Source: DASZVB01 sp036272055
Lineage (GTDB): Bacteria > Myxococcota_A > Polyangia > Polyangiales > Polyangiaceae
Assembly: GCA_036272055.1 (NCBI GenBank)
Contig: DATAZL010000002.1
Location: 25,639-89,638 of the forward strand
DNA length: 64,000 nt
Direction of reading: 5' to 3'
The notes beneath the pieces were generated by a model, which worked only from the letters and a program-made list of their open reading frames with translations, was not told the DNA's origin and did not search any database. The translations under genes were made by a program, and so were the position numbers. Position 1 is the stretch's first letter; each line of letters starts with the position of its first letter. Shown piece by piece: positions 1 through 9,068 of the stretch.

Positions 1-445
1 CCGGCGCGATGAGCTCCGGGATCGCGGCGCACCAGTCGGGCAGATCCTGCGGCGCGCACGACGGCCCCGCGTCCCTTGGCGCGGCGTCGATGCCGGCATC
101 CGCGGCCGGCGCGCCGCCCGACGTCGTGGAGGCGTCCATGCCGCCCGTGCCGGAGTCGGTGCCGCCGCTGGCCGGTGCTCCGCCACTCGCCGGTGCTCCG
201 CCACTCGCCGGCGCTCCGCCACTCGCCGGCGCTCCCCCGGCGCCGGGAACCGCGCCGTCGAAGCCGCCACCGCCGGAATCGACCATGTCCGTGGACGCAT
301 CGCGGTCGACGTCGGGGGTCGACAGCGGCGTCGGTTCGTACCCGACGCGCCCGCATGACCACGGCGCGCCCAGCGTCAGGGCGCCGAGGGCCAGCGCGGC
401 ACGCAGGCGAAGGCTGCGCCGCGCCCGGTCGTCGCTCGGAAGCAT
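1..445 (-). CDS. Ser-Gly-Gly-rich probable secreted/lipoprotein, 3' end outside the window
   Basis: Reading leftwards from an ATG at 445 the frame stays open to the window edge (148 residues visible, C-terminus missing). It begins with a basic stretch and a hydrophobic run (residues 10-30) followed by Cys31. The sequence before that Cys (APWS) is a poor lipobox, so export is likely but lipidation uncertain. Residues 71-94 are four near-identical SGGAPA units encoded by DNA repeats at about 165-240. This is a linker style common in myxobacterial surface proteins. A Cys-containing segment (Cys130, Cys139) begins the folded part just before the edge. No domain can be named from what is visible. 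Confidence 0.6.
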   Translation of the reverse strand, partial: MLPSDDRARRSLRLRAALALGALTLGAPWSCGRVGYEPTPLSTPDVDRDASTDMVDSGGGGFDGAVPGAGGAPASGGAPASGGAPASGGAPASGGTDSGTGGMDASTTSGGAPAADAGIDAAPRDAGPSCAPQDLPDWCAAIPELIAP

Positions 446-538
446 CAAACCCTGGAGCGTATCACCCGAGCCCCGGCTCGCACGCGCCCCTCGTGCACGG
501 CTCCATCTGCGCACCGGGTGCGCGGGTGTGCGCGGCGC

Positions 539-1276
539 TCAGTGAATCTCGACGTGCTTCGGCTTCGCGGGAGCACCCGGCGCGCTAGCTGCGGCCGCGT
601 GCGCCGACGGATACGACGGAGCGCCGGTCTGCGAGCCCTTCACGATGTCGATACCGCCGACCACGGTGCGGTCCGGCGGAAGCTTGTCGTACTCGATGCG
701 CAGACCGTCGTAGTCGTCGATCTCGACGGTGCCGGCCGGACCGCCGTTGGTGACCTGCTCCGTCTTCAGCGGCGGACCGATGAGGCCCTTCACGCCGGTC
801 GGGATCATCATCAACGTCAAGCTGTTCGCCATGCGGCCGTTGAACACGCCGAAGGTGCGACCCTCGGGCGTCGTGGGCCGCTCGACGCGGTGAATGTGGA
901 TCTCTTTCGTCGCGCCTTGGTCGTCGAGGAAGAACTCGACGGCCCGCCCGACGTAACGACACGCCGTGTCGGTCTTGAACTCGCAGGGCGTGCCCATCAG
1001 GCGCTCGATGGTCGGCACCGTCGCGCCGAGACGGATGGCGCCCACGCCCTGACCCGCGAGGATCTCGAGCGGTGGCCCCGACGGCAGCCGGATGATGTGA
1101 TCGAGCCCCGGCTTCGTCGCCGTCAAAGCGGGACGAACCGACGTGAGCGGGGCGACCACGCTCGGCGCAGGGGTCGGCCGTGCGGTGTCGTCGGGGGAGC
1201 ACGTGCAAGCGGTGAACACGAGCGCCAGCACAGCGACGGACGCGGTTCCGGCGAGCCTTCGAACGTGGAGCGTCAT
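539..1276 (-). CDS. Lipoprotein, translationally coupled to nadE
   Basis: 245 residues. A short basic N-terminus and hydrophobic core end in FTAC, a good lipobox, so this is probably a periplasmic-side or outer-membrane lipoprotein. The mature part has a Thr/Pro/Val-rich linker and then a globular domain with a 'GVGAIRLGATVPTIERLMG' segment. That segment resembles small beta-rich repeats in bacterial lipoproteins that begin G-I-G-x-L-R-L-G-M and continue with an L-G-x-P turn. The start ATG at 1276 overlaps the nadE stop (ATGA), which decides the start and implies co-translation with nadE. No link between this protein and NAD synthesis is apparent. Function unknown. Confidence 0.75.
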   Translation of the reverse strand: MTLHVRRLAGTASVAVLALVFTACTCSPDDTARPTPAPSVVAPLTSVRPALTATKPGLDHIIRLPSGPPLEILAGQGVGAIRLGATVPTIERLMGTPCEFKTDTACRYVGRAVEFFLDDQGATKEIHIHRVERPTTPEGRTFGVFNGRMANSLTLMMIPTGVKGLIGPPLKTEQVTNGGPAGTVEIDDYDGLRIEYDKLPPDRTVVGGIDIVKGSQTGAPSYPSAHAAAASAPGAPAKPKHVEIH

Positions 1277-2916
1277 TCTTCGGTGAAACCCTCTGCGACG
1301 GGCACCCTTCTGCCCGGACCGAACGCCTTGCCGGTGATGATCAATCCCGGAGCGGCCTGCCGGCGCTTGTACTCGCTCCTCCTGACCATGTGAAGTACCC
1401 GGCTCACCACCGCGGGGTCGAAGCCCTCGGCGATGATCTCGTCCTTGCCGCGATGTTGCTCGACGAAGAGCTCGAGGATCGCGTCGAGCATCGGGTAGGG
1501 CGGGAGCGAATCTTCGTCCTTCTGGTCGGGCCGGAGCTCGGCGGAAGGCGGCTTCTCGATCGAGCTCAGGGGGATGCGCTCGCGCTCGCGGTTCACCCAG
1601 CGGGAGAGCTCGTAGACCATCGTCTTCGGGACGTCGCTGATGACGGCGAGGCCGCCCACCATGTCGCCGTAGAGCGTGCAGTAGCCGCACGCGAGCTCGC
1701 TCTTGTTACCCGTCGTGAGCACCATCGCGCCGCTGCGGTTCGATACCGCCATGAGCGTCGCCCCGCGGATACGCGCCTGGACGTTCTCCCAGGTGACGTC
1801 GCCCGGCCCGGGGGCGCCGAGGCCTTCCACCAGCGGCCCCATCGTCTCGAGCGCCGCACGGAACATGGGCTCGATGTCGAGCACCTGGTAGCCGATACCG
1901 AGGTTCTCTGCGAGCACACGCGCGTCGGTGAGCGAGTGCTCCGACGAGTAACGGGTCGGCATCGAGACGCCGAGGACGCGTTCCGGTCCGAGCGCGTCGG
2001 CGGCGATCGCGGCGGTGAGCGCCGAGTCGATGCCGCCGCTCAGACCAATGACGGCGCTCGAGAAGCCGCATTTGCGCGTGTAGTCGCGCACGCCCATGAC
2101 GAGCGCACGATAGGCGGCCTCGGCGCGACTCTCCGCCTCGGGGCTCGTGACGCCCGGCGCGTCGAGCTCGGTGACGAAGCACGACTCTTCGAACATCGGC
2201 GCGCGCGCGAGCATCTCGCCGCGCGCGTTCCACACCGTGCTCCTGCCGTCGAAGAGGAGCTCGTCGTTGCCGCCCACCTGGTTCACGAGGACCACGCCGA
2301 CGCCGTGGCGGCGCGCGAGCTCGCCGAAGAGCCGCGGACGGAAGTCGAGCTTGCTCAGGGTGAACGGACTCGCCGAGAGATTCACGAAGACGTCGGTCGT
2401 CTCGGGGCGTACGTCGCCGAGCGGGTTGTCGCGATAGCGCGAACCGATGCCGGGAACCTCCGCCCAGGCGTCCTCGCAGATCGCGATGGTGAACCGCACG
2501 CCGCCCACGGTGATCGTCGTCGCGGCCTTCCCCGGTTCGAAGTAACGCGCGTCGTCGAAGACGTCGTACGTCGGAAGCAGGCGCTTCTGCGCCGTCGTGA
2601 CCACCACGCCGTCGCGCGCAACGACCCCGGCGTTCGCGGTGAGCCCCGAAGCGCCGGTGCCGAGCACGGAACCGAAGACCAGCGTCAAGCCGCGCGGCGC
2701 TTCCCGGACGACGCGCTCCGTTTCGCGCGCGATCTCGCGCAGCACCGCGGGACGATCGAGCAGGTCCCTCGGCGGATAGCCGACGATGGAAAGCTCCGAG
2801 CCAACGGCGATTTCTGCGCCGCCGCGGGCGGCCATTCGAGCAAAATCGAGCAACCGATCGGCGTTGTGACGGATTGCGCCAATCGTGGGATCGAGCTGCA
2901 GCAGTGCGACTTTCAT
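1273..2916 (-). CDS. nadE: Glutamine-dependent NAD+ synthetase
   Basis: 547 residues, normal for the two-domain glutamine-dependent enzyme that amidates deamido-NAD to NAD+ in the cytoplasm. The N-terminal nitrilase-type glutaminase domain has its catalytic triad at Glu41 (GSELSIVGYPPRD), Lys111 (KRLLPTYDVF) and Cys147 (ICEDAW). The C-terminal ATP-pyrophosphatase domain carries the P-loop SGGIDS at 293-298, then the usual TTGNKSE and substrate-loop motifs. The ATG at 2916 precedes the canonical KVALLQLDPTIG start. The gene diverges from the ArsA-like ATPase gene (39 bases between starts) and overlaps the downstream lipoprotein gene by four bases. Confidence 0.96.
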   Translation of the reverse strand: MKVALLQLDPTIGAIRHNADRLLDFARMAARGGAEIAVGSELSIVGYPPRDLLDRPAVLREIARETERVVREAPRGLTLVFGSVLGTGASGLTANAGVVARDGVVVTTAQKRLLPTYDVFDDARYFEPGKAATTITVGGVRFTIAICEDAWAEVPGIGSRYRDNPLGDVRPETTDVFVNLSASPFTLSKLDFRPRLFGELARRHGVGVVLVNQVGGNDELLFDGRSTVWNARGEMLARAPMFEESCFVTELDAPGVTSPEAESRAEAAYRALVMGVRDYTRKCGFSSAVIGLSGGIDSALTAAIAADALGPERVLGVSMPTRYSSEHSLTDARVLAENLGIGYQVLDIEPMFRAALETMGPLVEGLGAPGPGDVTWENVQARIRGATLMAVSNRSGAMVLTTGNKSELACGYCTLYGDMVGGLAVISDVPKTMVYELSRWVNRERERIPLSSIEKPPSAELRPDQKDEDSLPPYPMLDAILELFVEQHRGKDEIIAEGFDPAVVSRVLHMVRRSEYKRRQAAPGLIITGKAFGPGRRVPVAEGFTEE

Positions 2917-2955
2917 GGGTGGCAGCGCGGGGTTTGCGGTAAAACGCGAGCCGCC

Positions 2956-3909
2956 TTGCCGAAGACGGTTCCCATCGACCAGCGTCGCTTTCTCTTCATC
3001 ACCGGCAAGGGAGGCACCGGCAAGACGACGGTGACCGCCGCGCTCGCGATGGCCATGGCCGCGCGCGGCAAGCGCGTGCTCATCGCGGTGTCGGAGCCCA
3101 AGGAGCGGATCTCCGAGCTCCTCGGCGTGGCGCCGCTCGGGCAGGACGTCGTCGAGGTCGTCCGGAACATCTTCGCCGTGAAGATTAACCCGGAAGCGGC
3201 GATGCGCGAGTACGGCGAGATGATCCTGCGCAGCAGCACCGTCTCGAACGCCGTCTTCGGCAACAAATACGTCCGCGGCTTCTTCGCGGCGGTGCCCGGC
3301 CTCCACCAGTGGGCGATGCTCGGCAAGGCCTGGTTCCACTCCACCGAGAAGACGGCGGGAGGCGCCTACCGCTTCGACACCGTGCTCTTCGACGCCCCGG
3401 CGACGGGACACGGCCTCGACATGCTCAGGGTGCCGAAGATCATCGTCGACGTCGTTCCCCCAGGTCTCCTCCGGCGCGACGCCGAGCGGGCGTGGACCAT
3501 GTTTCGCGATCCGCAGCAGAGCGGCGTGGTCATCGTGGCGCTGCCCGAGGACATGCCCGCGAACGAGTCGCTCGAGCTCGCGAGGGCCGTCACGGGAGAG
3601 CTCGGATTGCCCATCGCCAACGTCGTCGTGAACCAGGTCATCGACCTCTTGCTCCACGACGCCGAGCGTGAAGCACTGTCCCAGCCGCTCGCGTTGACGC
3701 CAGGCGATGCCGGTGACGAGGGCATCGCGGCGGCCATGCGACGCGCAGTGAGCGAGCGCGTCCAGATCGACAGCCTGCGCAAGATGGCCGAGGGCATCGC
3801 AGCGCCCCTGGTGACGCTCCCGCGCCTCCTCGAAGATCCGAGTACGCCGGCCGCGATCCGGATCCTCGCGCAGCTCCTCGAAGCGCGCGTCCTCCGCACG
3901 GCACAGTGA
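2956..3909 (+). CDS. ArsA/Get3-family ATPase
   Basis: 317 residues from a TTG at 2956, the only plausible in-frame start just before the conserved fold. No ATG or GTG lies in frame there, so the start is tentative. The P-loop GKGGTGKT is at residues 17-24, followed by the ArsA-type segment with RVLIAVSEPKERISELLG. Downstream 'DTVLFDAPATGHGLDML' matches the switch II DTAPTGHTLR region of ArsA/Get3. It is a single-domain copy with no arsenic genes nearby. Family members include tail-anchored protein targeting factors and anion-pump ATPases, and Myxococcota and Actinobacteria carry orphan copies of unclear role. I infer a cytoplasmic ATPase of unknown client. Confidence 0.85.
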   Translation: MPKTVPIDQRRFLFITGKGGTGKTTVTAALAMAMAARGKRVLIAVSEPKERISELLGVAPLGQDVVEVVRNIFAVKINPEAAMREYGEMILRSSTVSNAVFGNKYVRGFFAAVPGLHQWAMLGKAWFHSTEKTAGGAYRFDTVLFDAPATGHGLDMLRVPKIIVDVVPPGLLRRDAERAWTMFRDPQQSGVVIVALPEDMPANESLELARAVTGELGLPIANVVVNQVIDLLLHDAEREALSQPLALTPGDAGDEGIAAAMRRAVSERVQIDSLRKMAEGIAAPLVTLPRLLEDPSTPAAIRILAQLLEARVLRTAQ

Positions 3910-3929
3910 GCGTCACTCCGGCGTGAGCG

Positions 3930-4373
3930 TCACTCCGGCGGCGTGAGGCTCTGACGCGACAGGAACTCTGTCACCTCGAACACCCGCTCGTCGGGATCGC
4001 CGTCGAACGTGATGCCGATCAGTGACACGGCGAGCCCACTCGGCAAGAACGCCCTCGCGCGGAGCCACGACACCACGCCGTCGACGTCCATCGTCTCGTT
4101 CTGACTGCGCTTGAGACGGACGTGCACCGCGTCCGCGCGCTTCACCGGCGTCGGCCCCTTCGCGACGAGCTGCGGGCGCACCACGACGATCACGCCGTTC
4201 GGGCGCAGGTGATGCGTCGTGCAGCGACCGGTGAGGAGCGGCCGCGAGTCACCCTGACTCCTCTGCAGCGTCATGAGCACCTCGACGGCGCTGTGTGCCA
4301 CGAGCCTGCTCGGCTCTTCGGGCATCCGTATCTCGTTGGCGTCCGTCATCCGCCCTCGGTTCTCACCTATCAT
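3930..4373 (-). CDS. Conserved hypothetical, possible PilZ-like fold
   Basis: 147 residues from ATG 4373, which has a purine-rich GAGGGA seven bases upstream. A second ATG at 4349 also has a GAGGG but with very short spacing. The C-terminal two thirds alternate short hydrophobic strands ('GVIVVVRPQLVA', 'VDGVVSWLRA', 'LAVSLIGITF') and end in a helix, which is reminiscent of a PilZ beta-barrel that binds cyclic-di-GMP. The RxxxR and D/NxSxxG signatures are not clear, so the assignment is weak. It lies convergent with the ArsA-like gene and divergent from the lipoprotein gene that follows. Confidence 0.6.
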   Translation of the reverse strand: MIGENRGRMTDANEIRMPEEPSRLVAHSAVEVLMTLQRSQGDSRPLLTGRCTTHHLRPNGVIVVVRPQLVAKGPTPVKRADAVHVRLKRSQNETMDVDGVVSWLRARAFLPSGLAVSLIGITFDGDPDERVFEVTEFLSRQSLTPPE

Positions 4374-4433
4374 GACATCGTCCCTCGTCGCCCGGGTAGC
4401 GGGGCGTCCTGCGGCGCTTGCGCCCGGGGGGAA

Positions 4434-5933
4434 ATGAGCGGCAACATGAACGCAATGTCTCGGGGAACGGGCACCGCGGGCGCACGAGCGCGGCTCACCA
4501 CGCTGGTAGCCGCCTGCACCGTCGCGTGCAGCTCGGGCATCGACGGCCTCCATCTTGTAGGTGACTCCCTCGACGGCTCATCCGTCGGCGGCTCGACACA
4601 TGGCGGCGGTGACGGCGGGAACGCGAACGGCGAAAGCGGCGGCACGAGCAACGGCGGAAACGGCGGAAACGGTGACGTCACCGCCAACGGCGGCGGGCAG
4701 GGCGAAGGCGGCAACGCCGAGACCGGCGGAAGCGCCGACAGCGGCGGGAACGGCGGCTCCGGGAACGACCCGGGTGGCGGCGGCGCGACCGCCGGCGGCG
4801 GCGTCATGTCCTTCGTCAGTGGTGGACGTAGTAACGGCGGAAACGGTAACGGCGGCCGCGTCACGACCGGCGGCACTGCCGGCGCTGGAATGAGCGGCAG
4901 CGGCGGCGCGAGCAACGGCGGCAGTGCCGGGATGGGCATGGGCGGCAGTGGCATGGGCGGCGTAGGGACGGGCGGCATGGGCGCCGGAGGGATGGCAGTG
5001 ACGGGACCGCTGGATCCCGTGGTCGTCACCGTGCCCGGCTTACCCGGCACCATCACCGCTGCCGCGTGGTCTGCGCCGTACTTCTACCTGCTCGGCGCAA
5101 GCACACATCAGTTCTGGCGACTGGACCCTGAAGGGCGCGTCCTCAGCGCACCGAAAAACCTCCCGACCGGAGTCCAGCCGCACGCGTTCGGCGCATCAAG
5201 GGACTCGGTGTTCGTGGTCACCGCAACGAGTGCCTACAAGATTCCGGCCGCGACCGGATACACGAGCGAAAGCGGTGCAACCCTCGCAAAGCAGAACCTC
5301 GTCGATGCTACCGGCGCCTACGCGAGCGGCTTCTTCCTGATAGGAGACTCCTCGAACTCGGGCTCGACCGTGGCCCAGATGCTGAACGAGGCTTCGGGGA
5401 CGGTGAGCTCGCAGACCAAGCTCGGTCCCGTCTGGCAAGTAGCGTCGGACGGTGCGAACTTCGGCTTCGTCACCCGGGACACGAACAGCATAATGCGCCT
5501 GCACGCTGTCGCAGCGAGCGCCAGTCTCTCTCCTGTCGCATCGCCGTGCATGGGCGGTACCTCGGCGGGGGAGGCAGGAAACCCGTTGAGCGTGTCCGGC
5601 CAGACGCTCGCGTGGTTTCGAATCGCTGGCGGTAACAACCTGCTGTCACTCGGCACCGTGTCCGGCGGTACCTGTGCGCCGAAGGCGACGTACACTGCCA
5701 ACACGAATAGCGATCCCAAGGTCCCAGGGTTGATCGATGCCGACGACGCGATATTCATCAAGACCCTCGCCGGCGGCTCCGGCAAGGTACTCATCCATCA
5801 TCGCGCGGGAGACGACTCCACCGCGGCCTCGTTCACGCTCGATCAAGCCGTGGGCATCGTCGCGATCGTGACGAGCAGCCACTACGCGATCATCGTCGCG
5901 AACGGCGCAACACCAGTGGTTATTCAGTACTAG
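4434..5933 (+). CDS. Gly/Asn-rich lipoprotein with probable beta-propeller-like C-terminus
   Basis: 499 residues from ATG 4434, preceded by GGGGGGAA. An in-frame ATG at 4446 is an alternative. A signal peptide ends in TVAC, a good lipobox. About 160 residues of Gly/Asn/Ser low-complexity sequence (NGGNGGNG, SGGASNGG, GMGGSGMGG runs) follow as a linker. The C-terminal half has repeated short strands of about 45-50 residues ('AWSAPYFYLLGAS', 'GASRDSVFVVTATS', 'DATGAYASGFFLIGD'), which suggests a propeller made of divergent blades. No enzyme motif is seen. This half has lower GC and less biased third positions than neighbouring genes. Likely surface-exposed; function unknown. Confidence 0.75.
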   Translation: MSGNMNAMSRGTGTAGARARLTTLVAACTVACSSGIDGLHLVGDSLDGSSVGGSTHGGGDGGNANGESGGTSNGGNGGNGDVTANGGGQGEGGNAETGGSADSGGNGGSGNDPGGGGATAGGGVMSFVSGGRSNGGNGNGGRVTTGGTAGAGMSGSGGASNGGSAGMGMGGSGMGGVGTGGMGAGGMAVTGPLDPVVVTVPGLPGTITAAAWSAPYFYLLGASTHQFWRLDPEGRVLSAPKNLPTGVQPHAFGASRDSVFVVTATSAYKIPAATGYTSESGATLAKQNLVDATGAYASGFFLIGDSSNSGSTVAQMLNEASGTVSSQTKLGPVWQVASDGANFGFVTRDTNSIMRLHAVAASASLSPVASPCMGGTSAGEAGNPLSVSGQTLAWFRIAGGNNLLSLGTVSGGTCAPKATYTANTNSDPKVPGLIDADDAIFIKTLAGGSGKVLIHHRAGDDSTAASFTLDQAVGIVAIVTSSHYAIIVANGATPVVIQY

Positions 5934-6068
5934 TAACTAACACTGGTCGTACGCCGACGAAGGTCGACTGAGAAGACTGGTTCGCATCGCGTTGCGCGAT
6001 TACACGTCTTCACGCGCGTCGGCCCGCGGTGCATTCTGGGGCCGAGTCCGAATAGCGAAAGGGGCGGA

Positions 6069-6869
6069 ATGCGAGCACTTCATCTTTTGAGCGTCGGAGT
6101 CCTGACGGCTTGCGGCGTCGAACAGACTCCGCCTGAAGCACTAACGCAAGGCGAAGACAGCGCTGCCTCCAGCCTTAGTCCGAAGCACATCGGCGAGTTG
6201 TCACAGGGCGCGCAGTTCGCCGATAAGACCGTCATCAACGAGACGCAACTGCAGAATAACGGCATGAGCCTGCTGCTAACGGCCGACGGCTCGAACCTCA
6301 CGATCCAGGTGTTTTACCTCGGCGACAAAACGACTGACACGGGTAGGACCATTGCTGCTCCGGTTCTCAAGAATACGGTGTCTCTGGTGACCGATCACAC
6401 TACGCAGGTGAACGTCGACCTTACTGACCCAGCGTTTGCCGGAAATTACGGTGGGGTATTCTTGAGCGTCATCGGAGGCGGGAGTGGTACTCAGGTCTTC
6501 CAGACTTACGTGCAGACCGGCTTCGACATGTGGTCGTCCGGCGGCAGCGTGTTCAGCGGAGCATCATATCGAATTCCTTACTGGAGCGGCTGCACCGGAG
6601 TCGTACTCACCATCACGAACCTGAGCAACTTTCCCTTCGACATCCAATTCTCGAATATCGGCACCACCGATCTGCACACTGTCTCGCAGCTCGTTCCATT
6701 GTCGACCTATCAGTTCGACTCGAGGCGGTACAACTGGAACGTCTCCGGAACGAGCGCGATCCAGGTCACCACAACCGCCGGTGGCACCGTCTACATGAGC
6801 GGACACGAATACCGCGGCAGCACCACGAAGTACCGCGTCGTGCCCGTCAAAGCCGCGCCCTACCCCTAG
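6069..6869 (+). CDS. Lipoprotein with beta-rich domain, atypical composition
   Basis: 266 residues. The start at 6069 is supported by a strong GAAAGGGGCGGA just upstream. The short signal peptide ends in LTAC at about residue 15. The mature protein is rich in Thr, Ser, Asn and aromatic residues and predicted mostly beta ('LLLTADGSNLTIQVFYLGDKT', 'GVVLTITNLSNFPFDIQFSN'). No catalytic motif or family is recognised. GC is visibly lower (roughly high fifties percent by eye) than in flanking genes. With the preceding lipoprotein it forms a two-gene patch of unusual composition that may have been acquired. Confidence 0.7.
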   Translation: MRALHLLSVGVLTACGVEQTPPEALTQGEDSAASSLSPKHIGELSQGAQFADKTVINETQLQNNGMSLLLTADGSNLTIQVFYLGDKTTDTGRTIAAPVLKNTVSLVTDHTTQVNVDLTDPAFAGNYGGVFLSVIGGGSGTQVFQTYVQTGFDMWSSGGSVFSGASYRIPYWSGCTGVVLTITNLSNFPFDIQFSNIGTTDLHTVSQLVPLSTYQFDSRRYNWNVSGTSAIQVTTTAGGTVYMSGHEYRGSTTKYRVVPVKAAPYP

Positions 6870-6918
6870 CGGCGCGCCACGCCTTCCCTCTGCACGCTCC
6901 CTGTGCTCGATTCGGCGG

Positions 6919-7710
6919 GTGAAGACTGACGAGCTGGTTCGGGCGGCGCTGGGTGCGGCCAGGGATGCGAGCAAGGTGTTGCTCGACGGGTATCGGAGTC
7001 GGCCCGCGACGCGCGAGAAGGGGCGGCGGGATCTCGTCACTGAGTTCGATACTCGGAGTGAAGAGTTGATCCGCGCGCGGCTCATGCGGGAGACGCCGGG
7101 CGTCGCAGTGGTGGGTGAAGAAGGGGGCGGCTCGCCGAGTGGGGTGACGTGGTACGTCGATCCGCTCGATGGGACGATGAACTTCGTGCACGGACATCCT
7201 TGCTTCGGGGTGAGCATCGGCGCGGTCGACGAGGATGGGCCGCTCTGCGGTGTGGTGGTCGCTCCTGCGCTCGGGCTCGAGTGGTGGGGTAGCCGTGACG
7301 GGGGCGCGTTTCGCAACGGCGCGCCGTGTCGGGTGAGCGACGCCGAGAAGCTCGCCGAGAGTCTGCTCGCGACCGGATTTCCGCCGGATCGCTCGAAGCA
7401 CCCGGAGAGCAACCTGCCGGCATTCAACGAGGTGATGCAGCATGTGCAGGGAGTGCGCCGCTGCGGTTCCGCGGCGATCGACTGCTGCTTCGTCGCCGAC
7501 GGAACCTATGACGGGTACTGGGAACGCGCGCTCCACGCCTGGGACATCGCGGCGGGCACTGCGATCGCGCTCGCGGCGGGCGGGCACCTGACGGCGCTCG
7601 ACGGCGGTCCGGCAGAGCTTGCGCGTGGATACATCGTCCTCACGAATGGACGTATCCACGACGAGCTCGTGGGTCTCGTATCTGGCACGCGCGCGACCAG
7701 CGCCGTTTGA
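6919..7710 (+). CDS. Inositol monophosphatase family enzyme
   Basis: 263 residues from a GTG at 6919. Mg-binding motifs of the family are all present: GEEGG, then WYVDPLDGTMNFVHG (the DPLDGTxN core), and near the C-terminus WDIAAGTAIALAAGG. Members hydrolyse phosphate monoesters such as inositol-1-phosphate, 3'-phosphoadenosine 5'-phosphate or histidinol phosphate, and substrate cannot be told from motifs. Nothing in the neighbourhood indicates histidine or sulphur metabolism. The gene is convergent with UDP-glucose dehydrogenase, only seven bases apart. Confidence 0.9.
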   Translation: MKTDELVRAALGAARDASKVLLDGYRSRPATREKGRRDLVTEFDTRSEELIRARLMRETPGVAVVGEEGGGSPSGVTWYVDPLDGTMNFVHGHPCFGVSIGAVDEDGPLCGVVVAPALGLEWWGSRDGGAFRNGAPCRVSDAEKLAESLLATGFPPDRSKHPESNLPAFNEVMQHVQGVRRCGSAAIDCCFVADGTYDGYWERALHAWDIAAGTAIALAAGGHLTALDGGPAELARGYIVLTNGRIHDELVGLVSGTRATSAV

Positions 7711-7717
7711 GACGGGC

Positions 7718-9040
7718 TCAGGCGCCGAGCACGGGGCGGCCGACGCCTCGGTAGATGAGGCCGGCCTCGACGATCTCTTCCGCGACGAGCGCGTTACGTC
7801 CGTCGAAGACGTGACGGCCGCGCATGAGCTCCTTCACCTTCTCGGCGTCGGGCGAACGGAACTCGCTCCACTCGGTCGCGATGACGAGGGCGTCGGCGCC
7901 CTTGCAGGCGTCGTAGGGGTTCGTGAAGAGCTCCACCTTGTCGGCGATGCCGGAGCGCTCCAGCGAGCTCTTCGCGGTCTCGAGAGCTTGCGGATCCATT
8001 GCGCGAACGCGAGCGCCCTTTGCGACCACGCGCTCGATGAGCTTCAACGCCGGCGCCTCGCGCACGTCGTCGGTGCGCGGCTTGAAGGCGAGGCCCCAGA
8101 TGCCGATGACCTTCCCGTCGAGGCTGCCGAGCGCGCTCGTCAGATGGCCGACGAGATCGATCACCGGGGCGTCGTTCGCGATGGTGGCGGCGCGCGACAT
8201 CTCGAGTCGAATGCCGTGCTCTTCCCCGGTGCGGACGAGGGCGCGCAGATCCTTGGGGAAGCAGCTGCCGCCGAAGCCGAGGCCCGGGTATAGGAAGTGA
8301 TAACCGATGCGGTGATCGGCGCCGAGCGCGATGCGTACGTCCTCGACGTCGCCGCCTGCGGCGTCACAGAGGCGCGCTATCTCGTTCATGAACGAGATGC
8401 GTGTCGCGAGGAGCGCGTTCGCCGCGTACTTCACGACCTCGGCGCTCTTCGGTGACATTCGGAGCAGGCGGTTACGCTGGCGGTTGAACGGCGCGTAGAG
8501 CCGCGACAGAAGCTCGAAGGCGCGATCGTCGTCGGTGCCGATGACGATGCGATCCGGCTTCAAGAAGTCGTTGATCGCGTCGCCCTCTTTCAGGAACTCC
8601 GGATTGCTGACGACGGCGATGCGACGCTTCGACTCCTTCTCGACGAGGTCGCTGACCTTGCGGTTCGTGCCGACGGGTACCGTGCTCTTCAGGACGAGCG
8701 CGACGTCGTTCTTCGCCTTCTGCGACACCTCGCGCGCGACGGAGAGCACGTGAGAGAGATCGGCGGAGCCGTCCTCGCTCGGCGGAGTTCCGACGGCGAC
8801 GAACACGATGCGACGCCCCTCGATCGCCGCACCGAGATCCGACGTGAAGCGGAGACGCGCCGGGAAGTTTCGGTGAAGGAGGCCCTCGAGGCCCGGCTCG
8901 TAGAACGGTACGTGCCCGGCCTCGAGCCGCTTGATCTTCTCCTTGTCGACGTCGACGCACACGACGTCGCTCCCCGCGTCGGCGAAGCACGCACCCGCGA
9001 CGAGACCAACGTATCCGGTTCCAACGATGGCAATTTTCAC
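7718..9040 (-). CDS. ugd: UDP-glucose 6-dehydrogenase
   Basis: 440 residues, the usual family length. It oxidises UDP-glucose to UDP-glucuronate with two NAD+, a precursor for surface polysaccharides. The N-terminal NAD-binding motif is KIAIVGTGYVGLVAGACFADAG. The catalytic region 'YHFLYPGLGFGGSCFPKDL' contains the essential Cys (GGSCFPKD), and the C-terminal domain has GLAFKPRTDDVREAP. Translation starts at GTG 9040, which has GGAG eight bases upstream. Longer readings add sequence outside the family. The TerB-like gene ends 28 bases upstream on the same strand, so the two may be co-transcribed. Confidence 0.95.
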   Translation of the reverse strand: MKIAIVGTGYVGLVAGACFADAGSDVVCVDVDKEKIKRLEAGHVPFYEPGLEGLLHRNFPARLRFTSDLGAAIEGRRIVFVAVGTPPSEDGSADLSHVLSVAREVSQKAKNDVALVLKSTVPVGTNRKVSDLVEKESKRRIAVVSNPEFLKEGDAINDFLKPDRIVIGTDDDRAFELLSRLYAPFNRQRNRLLRMSPKSAEVVKYAANALLATRISFMNEIARLCDAAGGDVEDVRIALGADHRIGYHFLYPGLGFGGSCFPKDLRALVRTGEEHGIRLEMSRAATIANDAPVIDLVGHLTSALGSLDGKVIGIWGLAFKPRTDDVREAPALKLIERVVAKGARVRAMDPQALETAKSSLERSGIADKVELFTNPYDACKGADALVIATEWSEFRSPDAEKVKELMRGRHVFDGRNALVAEEIVEAGLIYRGVGRPVLGA

Positions 9041-9068
9041 TCTAATGACTCCGTCGAAGCCCGTGGCT

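Noticed and set aside
1390..2955. Long open frame antisense to nadE
   Set aside because: It is the mirror of nadE in GC-rich DNA, is Arg/His-rich and lacks any domain. The true plus-strand gene starts at 2956.
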